Source: Sphingomonas sp. (lineage in GTDB: Bacteria > Pseudomonadota > Alphaproteobacteria > Sphingomonadales > Sphingomonadaceae). Taken from it: 60,246 nucleotides of DNA. Each line of letters starts with the position of its first letter. Within the stretch, counting starts at the first letter, position 1. Location of the stretch: NCBI GenBank assembly GCA_017849555.1, contig JAFIGU010000015.1:1-60246 (forward strand), written 5' to 3'. Shown here one piece after another: positions 45,899 through 54,012 of this stretch. Made by a program: the position numbers and the translations under genes. The notes beneath the pieces are model-generated. The model did not search any database and was not told the DNA's origin. It worked only from the letters and a program-made list of their open reading frames with translations.

Positions 45899-47947
45899 TC
45901 AGAAGCTTGGCAGCAGATCGTCGCCGCGATCCGTGCCCTCGTTGATGGCGTGCGCGCGCTGGACCGGGGTGAGACCGCGTAGCCGTTCCATCGCCCGCCG
46001 GTCGGCCACTTCGTCGCCCTCGTCCTCGATGCCGGTCAGAACCTCCTTGTCGGGTTCGGTGGGATGCACGCTCTCTTCTTCGGGGATGCCGGGATGGCGC
46101 TGCTGCTGCAAACCGCCTTCCGCTTCCTCGTCGAAGGCGGCGCCTTCCGCGTCGTCGGCGGCGGTCAGCCCTTCATGCAGGCCGCGCACTTCGCTGCCCC
46201 AGTCGTCGGGACGCGGGCCGGGACGATCGACATAGACGCCATCGCCGCTGTCGAGGCTGGGCGGCGGCAGCACCCGCGACGTGAAGTTGCGGTCTTCGAA
46301 ATAGCGCAGTTTCTTCGCCCGGATCGGCGCGAGACCGGATACCAGCACCAACTCGTCGGCGGGCGGCAACTGCATGACCTCGCCTGGGGTCAACAGCGGG
46401 CGGGCCGTCTCCTGGCGACTAACCATGACATGTGACAGCCACGGCGCGAGGCGATGCCCCGCATAGTTGCGCTGCGCGCGCAATTCGGTCGCGGTGCCAA
46501 GCGCGTCGCTGATCCGCTTGGCGGTGCGCTCGTCGTTGGAACTGAACGCGATGCGGACATGACAGTTGTCTAGGATGGCGTTGTTCTCGCCATAGGCTTT
46601 GCTGATCTGGTTGAGCGATTGCGCGATCAGATAGGCGCGGATGCCGTAGCCGGCCATGAAGGCGAGCGCCGTCTCGAAGAAGTCGAGCCGCCCCAGCGCG
46701 GGGAACTCGTCCAGCATCATCAGCAGTTGGTGTTTGCGGCTTTTCCTGGGATCGCCTTCCAGCCGTTCGGTCAGGCGACGGCCGATCTGGTTGAGGATAA
46801 GTCGGACCAGCGGCTTGGTCCGCGATATGTCGCTGGGCGGAATGACCAGATAAAGCGATACGGGCACCGGCCCATCGACAAGATCGGTGATGCGCCAGTC
46901 GCAGGCCGCCGTGGTCATTGCCACCGTGGGGTCGCGATAGAGGCCCAGGAACGACATGGCGGTCGACAGCACGCCCGATCGCTCGTTCTCGCTCTTGTTC
47001 AGCACTTCCCTCGCCGCGCTGGCGACGACGGGGTGAACCTGCGGATGCTCCTTGGTGCCGAGATGGTTGGTCGCCATCATCCGGCGCAGCGTGTGTGCGA
47101 AGGAGCGTTGGGGATCGGAGAGGAAGGTGGCGACGCGCGCGAGGGTCTTTTCTTCCTCTGCATAGAGAACATGGAGGATTGCGCCGACGAGCAGGCTGTG
47201 ACTGGTTTTCTCCCAGTGCGAGCGACGCTCGAGCGCGCCTTCCGGATCGACGAGAATGTCCGCGATATTCTGAACGTCGCGAACCTCGTCGGGGCCTTTG
47301 CGGACTTCTAGCAGCGGGTTGTAGCGGGCCGAACGCGGGTCGGTCGGGTTGAACAGCAGGCAATGCGAGAAGCGCGACCGCCAGCCGGCCGTCAGCGTCC
47401 AATTTTCGCCCTTGATGTCATGCACGACCGCGCTGCCGGTCCATGACAGCAGCGTGGGCACGACCAGGCCGACGCCTTTGCCCGAGCGCGTCGGCGCGAA
47501 GGCCATGACATGCTCTGGTCCGTCATGGCGCAGATAGTCGGCGCGATACCGGCCGAGGAACACGCCGGCATTGCCGAACAGTCCAGCCCCCGCCATTTCG
47601 CTGCGCGCTGCCCAGCGCGACGATCCATAGGTGGTGACATTGCGGTTCTGCCGCGCCCGCCACAGCGAGCCGGCGATGGCGGATGCGCAGCCCAGGAAAC
47701 CGCTCGCCCCGGCCAGCATTCCCGCCTTGTCGAAGACGTGCGGCGCATAAGCCTCGTAGTGATACCACCAGCCGAAGAGCTGCCACGGGCGATAGACCGG
47801 CACGCCGAAGGCGATAGCCCAGGGTGCCCCGAGCTGCGCCTGATAGCCAAGCATCGCGGCGGCCCATTGGGTCGCCGCCCACACGCCGAAGATGACGATA
47901 GAGAAAACGACGAAAATCTGCCCAACGAGCAGCTTGGTGGGGGTCAT
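45899..47947 (-). CDS. traG: Type IV coupling protein TraG (VirD4-like)
   Basis: A 682-residue inner-membrane ATPase that links the relaxosome to the channel. Membrane spans occur in the first 95 residues, then YGSSRWA and Walker A APTRSGKGVG (151-160). VVHDIKGENW and LMMLDEFPALGRLDFFETALAFMAGYGIRAYLIAQSLNQI, including Walker B, are T4CP hallmarks. An acidic C-terminal tail (about residues 600-660) probably contacts the relaxosome. It starts the traG-copG-trb run, so its promoter lies in the 236-bp divergent gap to the cargo genes. Confidence 0.95.
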   Translation of the reverse strand: MTPTKLLVGQIFVVFSIVIFGVWAATQWAAAMLGYQAQLGAPWAIAFGVPVYRPWQLFGWWYHYEAYAPHVFDKAGMLAGASGFLGCASAIAGSLWRARQNRNVTTYGSSRWAARSEMAGAGLFGNAGVFLGRYRADYLRHDGPEHVMAFAPTRSGKGVGLVVPTLLSWTGSAVVHDIKGENWTLTAGWRSRFSHCLLFNPTDPRSARYNPLLEVRKGPDEVRDVQNIADILVDPEGALERRSHWEKTSHSLLVGAILHVLYAEEEKTLARVATFLSDPQRSFAHTLRRMMATNHLGTKEHPQVHPVVASAAREVLNKSENERSGVLSTAMSFLGLYRDPTVAMTTAACDWRITDLVDGPVPVSLYLVIPPSDISRTKPLVRLILNQIGRRLTERLEGDPRKSRKHQLLMMLDEFPALGRLDFFETALAFMAGYGIRAYLIAQSLNQISKAYGENNAILDNCHVRIAFSSNDERTAKRISDALGTATELRAQRNYAGHRLAPWLSHVMVSRQETARPLLTPGEVMQLPPADELVLVSGLAPIRAKKLRYFEDRNFTSRVLPPPSLDSGDGVYVDRPGPRPDDWGSEVRGLHEGLTAADDAEGAAFDEEAEGGLQQQRHPGIPEEESVHPTEPDKEVLTGIEDEGDEVADRRAMERLRGLTPVQRAHAINEGTDRGDDLLPSF

Positions 47948-48183
47948 GATGCTGGCTCCGACTCGCGGACCGCAAGAGGCGGCACGAACGGAGCCAAGGC
48001 TGGCTCAGATTATGAAAATGGCTTATCCCGCTTAAATACGCCCAAGCTCACAGTGGAGACGTTCCTGTCCTTGCAAGTCGAGCCGGCAAGTTGAGCAGAC
48101 CAACAGCAGCGAGCGACAAACAGGCTGTCCCGCATTGCAGCGGATAGGGTATAAAATAGCCGATCGTTTCGGGAGAATAATCC
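47948..48183. promoter_or_regulatory. Divergent control region between traG and the cargo block
   Basis: A 236-bp gene-free region. For the rightward gene, an AT-rich TATAAAAT at 48150-48157 is a good -10 candidate and GGGAGAATAATCC precedes the GTG at 48184 as ribosome site; a matching -35 is not clear. No convincing leftward promoter for traG is recognised, though one is expected here. Confidence 0.4.
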
Positions 48184-48549
48184 GTGGCCGTCTATAGGCA
48201 ATCGATACCGATCGTAAGAAACGAGATCGGCGCAAGTGCCGAAGACCTGACGCTGAATCTGTTGGCAGGCTTGAAGCATTTCGCTGCAACGCGCGCGTCA
48301 CGCCAGCTCATCCGCGATTATGAAGCTGCGGGCGTCAAAAGCGAGATGAGCGTCCCCCTGTTGAGGGAAGAATGCGCGGTCGATCCGCGAAAGCTGCGCC
48401 GCGCCCTTCGTCTTGCGTTGCGGACTGCGCTTGGCGAAGCCTCGGCGGGCGACCTCATCCGTATAGAGATACTGCCCGATCGCAGCTTCGAGGCACTGAA
48501 TATTGTTGCCGGCCCCCTCGCGGAGGTTCGCCCCGACCTCGTTCGGTAA
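48184..48549 (+). CDS. Unknown cargo gene upstream of AbiE
   Basis: A 121-residue soluble protein with no domain I recognise. The N-terminal half is helical (AEDLTLNLLAGLKHFAATRASRQLIRDYEAAG); the second half has a basic helix RKLRRALRLALRTALGEASAGDLIRIEILPD. GTG at 48184 follows a GGGAGA ribosome site at good spacing and an AT-rich -10 element. It is on the opposite strand to the transfer genes and ends 80 bp before abiEi. Function is unknown; a regulatory or defence-accessory role is only a guess from context. Confidence 0.55.
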   Translation: MAVYRQSIPIVRNEIGASAEDLTLNLLAGLKHFAATRASRQLIRDYEAAGVKSEMSVPLLREECAVDPRKLRRALRLALRTALGEASAGDLIRIEILPDRSFEALNIVAGPLAEVRPDLVR

Positions 48550-48571
48550 GGGTTCATCTCCACTGAGTCCG

Positions 48572-48621
48572 ATGATACGAAATGTCGGTAGTTATTGACA
48601 AATGCCGACATTTCGTATCAT
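48572..48621. promoter_or_regulatory. 17-bp inverted-repeat operator of abiEi-abiEii
   Basis: ATGATACGAAATGTCGG (48572-48588) and its exact reverse complement (48605-48621) are separated by 16 bp. The spacer ends in a perfect -35 hexamer TTGACA (48595-48600), and the right arm ends 8 bp before the abiEi ATG. AbiEi antitoxins are known to bind inverted repeats in their own promoter, so this is the expected autoregulation site. Confidence 0.85.
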
Positions 48622-48629
48622 TGAGGCGT

Positions 48630-49241
48630 ATGAACGTCGCCGCGCCCCTCTCGAACCAGGCTATCGCTATCGCCCGTTCGCGCGGAATCGCACGGGCGCG
48701 GGATTTCCGCGAAGCGGGCATCCCGCCGGCCAGCATCGCGCGACTGTGTGAACAGGGCCGGCTCGTCCGGCTTGCACGGGGCCTCTATCAACTCGCCGAC
48801 GCCGAGGACATGGATACGGCGCATAGCCTGGCGGAAGCTGCGCGCCTCGCGCCGCATGGCATCATCGCTCTGCTGTCCGCGCTGCAATATCACGGACTGA
48901 CCACGCAACTCCCGCACGCGGTCTGGATTTGCTTCCACCACAAGGCACGGATTCCGCGCACGCTGCCCTTCCGCATTGAGGCGGTGCGCGCTTCGGGCGA
49001 CGCCTTTGAGGCAGGCCGCACGACGGCCCAAGTCGAAGGCGTCGCCGTGCCGATCTACGATCCCGCCAAAACCATTGTGGATTGCTTCAAGTATCGCAGC
49101 CGGGTCGGCCTCGATGTGGCGATCGAAGCCCTGCGCGACGGCCTGCGCCAGCGCAAGGCGACTCATGCCAATCTCCGGCGCTACGCAACCATCTGCCGGG
49201 TCGAGAACGTCATGCGCCCCTATCTGGAAAGTCTGTCGTGA
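48630..49241 (+). CDS. abiEi: AbiEi-family antitoxin / transcriptional autoregulator
   Basis: A 203-residue protein with an N-terminal winged helix-turn-helix (ARSRGIARARDFREAGIPPASIARLCEQGRLVRLARGLYQL) and the C-terminal AbiEi antitoxin domain (HGIIALLSALQYHGLTTQLPHAVWI, then VEGVAVPIYDPAKTIVDCFKYRSRVGLDVAIEALRDGL). It is the antitoxin of a type IV toxin-antitoxin pair that can act in phage abortive infection. I chose ATG 48630, after a GAGG ribosome site; the longer frame would run through the operator. The stop overlaps the abiEii start (GTGA). Confidence 0.9.
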   Translation: MNVAAPLSNQAIAIARSRGIARARDFREAGIPPASIARLCEQGRLVRLARGLYQLADAEDMDTAHSLAEAARLAPHGIIALLSALQYHGLTTQLPHAVWICFHHKARIPRTLPFRIEAVRASGDAFEAGRTTAQVEGVAVPIYDPAKTIVDCFKYRSRVGLDVAIEALRDGLRQRKATHANLRRYATICRVENVMRPYLESLS

Positions 49242-50182
49242 CGGAACCGCCGCGGAAGCGCGACATGGCGGCGTCAGTGCGTCAACGCCTCCTCGACCAA
49301 TCGCGAGCTTCCGGCCAGGACTTCCAGCGCCTGCTCGTCCGCTATGGCATCGAACGGCTGCTGTATCGCCTGTCCAGAACGGATGCGCGCAACCACTATG
49401 TGCTGAAAGGCGCGATGCTGTTCGCCGCGTGGGCGGACGCACCGTTCCGGGCCACCGGCGATCTCGACCTGCTGGGCTTCGGAGACGACGACGTGGACGC
49501 GGCGCGGACGACCTTCGCGGACCTGTGCGAAGCGGAGCCGGAAGCATCGGCGGACGGCCTGATTTTCGTGGCCGACAGCGTGAAGGTCGAACGCACGCGC
49601 GAGGATGAGGACTATCGCGGCCTGCATGTCCGGCTCGAAGCCCGGTTGAAGAACACGCGCGTCCCCATCCTGATCGACATCGGTTTCGGCGATCCGGTCC
49701 ACCCGGCGCCGCTCGATCTCGACTATCCGCGCCTCCTTCCCGATCTGCCGCCCGCGCATATCCGGACCTATCCTCCGGAAAGCGTGATCGCGGAGAAGTT
49801 CGACGCGATAGTCCGGTTCGACGCCGACACGACCCGGCTCAAAGACCATTACGACATATGGGCGATCTCCGAGACATTCCCCTTCGAGGCGGAAACGCTG
49901 ACCGAGGCGGTGCGTCGAACACTCGTCGGACGCGCGCGCGCGGTTCCCGCCGAGTGGCCCGCCGGCCTGACACCTGATTTCGCGGAGCGGCCGGACAAGC
50001 TTGCCCAATGGCGGGCCTTCCTCAATCGCAGCGCGCCGACGCTAGAGCCACCGCCTTTTCCCGAACTGATCGCGCTGCTGCGCCTTTTCCTCCGTCCGGT
50101 CCTGCACGGGCTTTCGGCGGGCGGTGAAGGCGGGCGGCTTCGCTGGCTTCCCGGTCACGGTTGGACCGATCAGGATGATTGA
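49238..50182 (+). CDS. abiEii: AbiEii-family nucleotidyltransferase toxin
   Basis: A 314-residue toxin of the DUF1814/AbiEii family of DNA polymerase beta-like nucleotidyltransferases, some of which modify tRNA 3' ends. YVLKGAMLFAAWADAPFRATGDLDLLGFG carries the nucleotidyltransferase motif, and PESVIAEKFDAIVRFDADTTRLKDHYDIW carries the second conserved block with the KD..D pattern. GTG 49238 overlaps the antitoxin stop by 4 bp, giving coupled translation. It is cargo on the element, for phage defence and/or maintenance. Confidence 0.9.
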   Translation: MTEPPRKRDMAASVRQRLLDQSRASGQDFQRLLVRYGIERLLYRLSRTDARNHYVLKGAMLFAAWADAPFRATGDLDLLGFGDDDVDAARTTFADLCEAEPEASADGLIFVADSVKVERTREDEDYRGLHVRLEARLKNTRVPILIDIGFGDPVHPAPLDLDYPRLLPDLPPAHIRTYPPESVIAEKFDAIVRFDADTTRLKDHYDIWAISETFPFEAETLTEAVRRTLVGRARAVPAEWPAGLTPDFAERPDKLAQWRAFLNRSAPTLEPPPFPELIALLRLFLRPVLHGLSAGGEGGRLRWLPGHGWTDQDD

Positions 50183-50209
50183 ACGCGCGATCCGAGGTCG
50201 GGGGGCACG

Positions 50210-50815
50210 ATGATGAAGCATATAATCGCGGCATTGATGCCGCTCGCCAATTCCAAGGTAGCCGCGACTATCGCGCCAGCGATCATATCGACCATCTTCG
50301 GTGCAATCACCGCTCTCGCCGTGTTCTGGTTCAAATCACGGGAGCCCCTGAATGGCGCTATTGTCTGGCAATGGCAGTACTATCCGAACGGACAGGAAAG
50401 CGAAGAACCTTTTGTCGCGGTGCAGAACAGGGCTGCGACTCCAGCCTTCATCAAGCGCGCCCGCTTGCTCAAGGGCAATTTCATAAAGCGCGAAGCAAGC
50501 CGCTATGCCTTCTCCTACCCTGAAATGACCGATGGCAGCTTTCCGCTTGAGATAGCGGCCCAGGGTGTTTCGACCTTTCCTCTTTCCCAATCGTCGGCCG
50601 ACAAGATTCTTGAGCAGGCATATTGGTTCAACAAGCTCATCAGCTACGTCTTGAAACGCCCTTTCCTGTGGGTTGAACTCAAGACCATCAGCGGTCGGAG
50701 GATTGTCATACCGGCCAACGATGCAGCGGACTTCCAAGATAGGCCCTTATGGATCGACCTGCATTGGTTTCCGCCACCCCGACCGTTATGGGCTTCCGCG
50801 CCGAAAGAAAATTGA
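50210..50815 (+). CDS. Membrane-anchored protein of unknown function downstream of AbiE
   Basis: A 201-residue protein with one N-terminal span (about residues 19-42, TIAPAIISTIFGAITALAVFWF) and a mainly beta-strand soluble domain of about 155 residues rich in aromatic residues (WQWQYYPNG, YAFSYPEMTDG, PLWIDLHWFPPPRPLW). No domain is recognised. Base composition is lower in GC than its neighbours, a sign of separate origin. It starts 27 bp after abiEii and may be read with it. ATG 50213 is an alternative start. Confidence 0.6.
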   Translation: MMKHIIAALMPLANSKVAATIAPAIISTIFGAITALAVFWFKSREPLNGAIVWQWQYYPNGQESEEPFVAVQNRAATPAFIKRARLLKGNFIKREASRYAFSYPEMTDGSFPLEIAAQGVSTFPLSQSSADKILEQAYWFNKLISYVLKRPFLWVELKTISGRRIVIPANDAADFQDRPLWIDLHWFPPPRPLWASAPKEN

Positions 50816-50841
50816 CGTTCCCATGTTGCGAAAGCCGGGTG

Positions 50842-51162
50842 TCACGCGGCGTCGACCGCATGCGCTTGAAGCCGCACGCCAAGCCGCTTGCGCAGTGCAC
50901 CGAAGATGATCGCCAGATTGTCCATACTCGGATTGCCCTTTTCGGACAGCATCCGGTGGAGGCTCTTGCTCGGGCGATTGGTTTCGGCCGCCAACGCCTC
51001 GAACCCGACCGATGCGTTCACCAGATCGCGCAGGATCAGCCGCGCGGTATCCGGCTCACCGTTGAGGAACAGCGTCGCAGCCTCATCGAGAAGCGCCTTG
51101 GCGAAAGCAGGATCGCGCGTGGCGCGTTCCTTCACCGTCTCCTTGAAATCGCGTGTCAGCAT
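50842..51162 (-). CDS. HigA-like antitoxin (addiction-module antidote)
   Basis: A 106-residue protein: MLTRDFKETVKERATRDPAFAKALLDEAATLFLNGEPDTARLILRDLVNASVGFEALAAET, then a Cro/C1-type HTH (NRPSKSLHRMLSEKGNPSMDNLAIIFGALRKRLGV). This is the probable-addiction-module-antidote pattern of HigA2-type proteins, which bind the toxin and the operator. ATG 51162 is preferred; a GTG six codons upstream is possible and would overlap the toxin gene. It follows the toxin gene on the same strand, the toxin-first order usual for HigBA. Confidence 0.82.
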   Translation of the reverse strand: MLTRDFKETVKERATRDPAFAKALLDEAATLFLNGEPDTARLILRDLVNASVGFEALAAETNRPSKSLHRMLSEKGNPSMDNLAIIFGALRKRLGVRLQAHAVDAA

Positions 51163-51169
51163 CGTCGTC

Positions 51170-51508
51170 TCACTTTCCACCCTTCGGCTTCGCCGCCTTC
51201 CGGACCTTGTATTCCGCCAGCAATGTTCGCGCCCACTCGATGTCCGTCTGCTGCCGATTCTTCGTCCCGCCCGTGAACAGAATTATGAGCGTGTCGCCAT
51301 CCTGAGTGAGATACAGCCGGTAGCCCGGCCCCCAGTCGATCTTGTATTCAGCAACGCCGCCGCCGAGCCATTTGACGTTGGACGTATTACCCGCTTCCAG
51401 GCGCAAGGTCGCGGTCGTGACCTTGGTGGCCGCCTGGGAGTCGAGGCCGTCGAACCATTCCCGGAAAGGGCAGGATTCGTCCCCGCGGACATATTCGCGC
51501 ACAATCAT
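51170..51508 (-). CDS. RelE/HigB-like toxin
   Basis: A 112-residue protein of the RelE/ParE superfamily in its phage-derived Gp49/HigB-like subgroup: MIVREYVRG..PFREWFDGLDSQAATKVTTATLRLEAGN, VAEYKIDWGPGYRLYLTQDGDTLIILFTGGTKNRQQTDIEWA. Such toxins cleave mRNA on the ribosome or interfere with gyrase in ParE cases; the GGTKxxQxxDI ending fits the mRNase type. ATG 51508 has little ribosome site of its own; a strong site and a six-codon reading frame lie just upstream (51510-51544). It is 45 bp downstream of the relaxase gene. Confidence 0.82.
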   Translation of the reverse strand: MIVREYVRGDESCPFREWFDGLDSQAATKVTTATLRLEAGNTSNVKWLGGGVAEYKIDWGPGYRLYLTQDGDTLIILFTGGTKNRQQTDIEWARTLLAEYKVRKAAKPKGGK

Positions 51509-51509
51509 T

Positions 51510-51544
51510 CTAACGTGCGACAAGTAACATATAGGTTACTCCTT
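51510..51544 (-). promoter_or_regulatory. Leader of the HigB-like gene: strong ribosome site, six-codon frame and palindrome
   Basis: On the minus strand AAGGAG (51544-51539) is followed 8 nt later by ATG and the frame MLLVAR-stop (51530-51510); the toxin ATG starts one base after this stop. The same DNA holds an inverted repeat, AGTAAC and GTTACT around a TATA-type centre (51523-51540), a likely antitoxin operator. Coupled re-initiation of the toxin is plausible but untested. Confidence 0.45.
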
Positions 51545-51553
51545 GTCCATACT

Positions 51554-53551
51554 TTATGAAATCGACGGCCCGCTGCGCTGGCGGCCGATAGTCCAGTTGA
51601 TCGCATCGCCGCGCATGATGCCCGACACCTGCTTGTCCAGATGGTGGTCCAGCACCGGCCGCCACGGCACCAGCGTGAACTCGCGGCTTTTCTCGATCAG
51701 CGCATAGCGGCCCGAGGCCAACTCCACCGGACGGCGATAGATACCCTCGATCCGCTCGCCCGGCCTTGCCTCGGCATAGCCAAGCCCCAGCTCGTCGGAA
51801 AGCTGGCCGGCGATCCGGCTCAGCTCGCGCCGCCGCAGCACCGCGAGCAGGTTAGCCCTATAGACGATGCGACCCTGTTCCTCCTGCGCCAGCCCTTCGG
51901 CGATCAGCCATTGCCGCCGTGCCGCGAGCGCCGTGCGTGCTTCGCGTCCGAACCCGGCCTCACGCAGCGGTTCGGGATCGGTGGCGACAAGCTCCCGGTC
52001 CAGCCAGGTCGCGCCATCAGCTCCGGTCTGCCAGTCCAGCGGTATCGCCGACAGGGTATCGATCAGCACCGGCGCGGCCTTCGCCTGTTGTGCCTCGAAA
52101 GCGGCGGCGCGCTCCACATGATCAGATGCGATTATCCAGGTTCCGTCCGCTTCGCGCTCGACCCCGCCGCCGCTTCTGGCCATCGCCCTGCGCATCGCCT
52201 CCAGCCGGCGGACATGGGTTTCAGCGAAGGTCTGCCGCGCATTGGGATCGTGGCGCAAATGGATGTCGATGCTGTAGCGCCCGCCATTGGCAGCGGCAAT
52301 CTCCGCGATCGTGCGATCGACGGCGCGGGCCTCGGTCGGCTTGGGCGCAATACGCACCACGGCGCCGTTCGGGATCATGCCGGTGGCCTCGCCCCTACCG
52401 ATATCGACATAATGGCTGCGTCCATCGGTGCCATCGACGATCAGATAGTGGCGATCATTATACTCGTCGGACAGCCCACGCTCCACTATGCGCCCAACGA
52501 TCGGCGTCATGCTGGCGGGATCGGCGATGGCATAATCGGCCGGCCCTCGCTCTAGTCCATGTTCGGTGAAGGCGCGCTGCATGGTGCGGATGATGTCGCC
52601 GCGCTCGCCCATGCGCTTCAAGGTAACGTCCATCCCTTCGGCCAACCGCCAGCGGCCCGGTGCGATCTCGTCGGCCAGGCCGAGCCGCCCGAGCTTCTGC
52701 AGACGGCCGGCGCGCAGCGACTGGTAGAAGGGGTCGCGATCGGCGGCCGTGACCGCGCGGTCCGCATCCATGTCGCGCAGCAGGCGGCGATCGATGCTGG
52801 TCAACCGCTCATGTTCGATCTCGTGACGAAGCCGGTCCTCGATCTCGACGTCGGCGCGCGGTCCCAGGTCCAGCGACACCAGCTCGCAGGCGCGCTCGCG
52901 GATGCCGCTATTCAGATACTCCCTGCCGATCACCAAATCCTGGCCGCGCTCGTTGACACCGCGCACGACGATATGGGTGTGCGGGTGACCGGTGTTGAAG
53001 TGATCGACCGCCACCCAATCGAGCCTGGTCCCCAAATCCTCTTCCATCTGCGTCATCAGGCGGCGGGTGAGCGATCTGAGGTCGTCATAGTGCTGGCCGT
53101 CTTCCGGCGAGACGATGAAGCGGAACTGGTGACGGTCGCCGTCGCAGCGTTCGAGCAACGCCTTGCCGTCGGACTTGTCGTGCTCGGCCGAATAGAGCCG
53201 CCCCGGCTCGCCCTCGCGAGTCACGCCGTCGCGCTGAATATAGCGAAGGTGCGCGCGGGCGGCATCCATCGCCTTCGGCTTGTTGAGCAGGGCAATGCGG
53301 TATTTGACCATGACGCGGCGCTGGCGGAACGCGGCGAAGCGGTCGCGCGAGGCCAGCACGCGCCCGACGCCGACGCCGACGGCAATGCCCGAACGGTTGC
53401 CGTGGAACCGGCCGCGCCCGCCCGTAGCGGCCTTGATGCCGCCTGCGAGATTGGCGGCGCGCAGGACCTGGCTCATATAGCCCTTGTCGCGCCGGATCGG
53501 CGTCGTCCGCTGCTTACCCAAACGGGGCTCGAAATCGTCATCCTGCGCCAT
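51554..53551 (-). CDS. Relaxase/mobilisation nuclease with DUF3363
   Basis: A 665-residue VirD2-like relaxase that nicks the transfer origin and pilots the strand. The start MAQDDDFEPRLGKQR is followed by Gly/Arg-rich sequence; HLRYIQRDG (Tyr104) is a candidate catalytic Tyr region and the metal triad is HPHTH (H189, H191, H193). The remaining ~450 residues are the DUF3363 region (from RLTSIDRRLLRDMDADR to VPWRPVLDHHLDKQVSGI). AAGGAG at good distance supports ATG 53551 over an ATG eight codons upstream. Downstream lie higBA; upstream is a palindrome-rich gap. Confidence 0.9.
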   Translation of the reverse strand: MAQDDDFEPRLGKQRTTPIRRDKGYMSQVLRAANLAGGIKAATGGRGRFHGNRSGIAVGVGVGRVLASRDRFAAFRQRRVMVKYRIALLNKPKAMDAARAHLRYIQRDGVTREGEPGRLYSAEHDKSDGKALLERCDGDRHQFRFIVSPEDGQHYDDLRSLTRRLMTQMEEDLGTRLDWVAVDHFNTGHPHTHIVVRGVNERGQDLVIGREYLNSGIRERACELVSLDLGPRADVEIEDRLRHEIEHERLTSIDRRLLRDMDADRAVTAADRDPFYQSLRAGRLQKLGRLGLADEIAPGRWRLAEGMDVTLKRMGERGDIIRTMQRAFTEHGLERGPADYAIADPASMTPIVGRIVERGLSDEYNDRHYLIVDGTDGRSHYVDIGRGEATGMIPNGAVVRIAPKPTEARAVDRTIAEIAAANGGRYSIDIHLRHDPNARQTFAETHVRRLEAMRRAMARSGGGVEREADGTWIIASDHVERAAAFEAQQAKAAPVLIDTLSAIPLDWQTGADGATWLDRELVATDPEPLREAGFGREARTALAARRQWLIAEGLAQEEQGRIVYRANLLAVLRRRELSRIAGQLSDELGLGYAEARPGERIEGIYRRPVELASGRYALIEKSREFTLVPWRPVLDHHLDKQVSGIMRGDAINWTIGRQRSGPSIS

Positions 53552-53862
53552 CGCCGCTCCTTTCGCACAGAGCATGGCGATCGCGGCGGCACGGCGAAAT
53601 TGGCGCTACGGAAGATCGTTTGCGATCAAGGGCTTGGGAGGCACATAGCGCCATACCCCGCGCGATGGCGCCATCGGTCGCAGGCCGAAATAAGATGTGC
53701 AGACAACGACTTATGGCGCATTGACCGCAGGGCATGGCGCCATTTGTTTCATCTTGCCTTAGCTGCCTACCCCCTGAAAATGCTGGAAAATCTTCAAATC
53801 GCACTTCATCTGAACAGGTCGGACGGGGAGCGACGCCGCCGTGACGCCGCTCCCCGTACCGG
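53552..53862. other. Gene-free region with four ATGGCGCCAT-type palindromes
   Basis: Upstream of the relaxase, ATGGCGCCAT or one-base variants occur at 53645-53654 (ATAGCGCCAT), 53665-53674, 53713-53721 (ATGGCGCAT) and 53734-53743. They form two pairs, each spaced 20-21 bp, or two helical turns. Single half-sites (ATGGCG) also occur near 53575. The arrangement suggests binding sites for a dimeric regulator of relaxase transcription or a relaxosome protein. No gene is seen. Confidence 0.55.
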
Positions 53863-54012
53863 TCAGCCCGCCCATGCTCCGACCGCCACTTCCAGCCTTT
53901 CCAGTTCGGCCAGAGCGGCTTGCAACTCGGCCTCGATTTGCCGCAGTTCGTCCACGTCGTTGATGCTCCGGAGTTCGGCGCGCAGTTCTTCGATATGCTG
54001 TTCGAGAGCCAT
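53863..54012 (-). CDS. 49-residue coiled-coil protein
   Basis: A short gene easily missed by length filters. It has a very strong ribosome site (AGGAGG, 6-7 bp before ATG 54012). The product is one long Glu/Leu-rich amphipathic helix (MALEQHIEELRAELRSIN, DVDELRQIEAELQAALAELERLE) with clear heptad spacing, ending GAWAG. It lies between the relaxase control region and the oriT-like repeat, on the transfer strand. A small relaxosome or regulatory partner is possible; no family is recognised. Confidence 0.65.
   Translation of the reverse strand: MALEQHIEELRAELRSINDVDELRQIEAELQAALAELERLEVAVGAWAG

Noticed and set aside
53538..53551. ATCCTGC at the relaxase start as an RP4/Ti-type nic site
   Set aside because: The short match lies within the first codons of the relaxase gene and has no adjacent inverted repeat, so it is likely chance.
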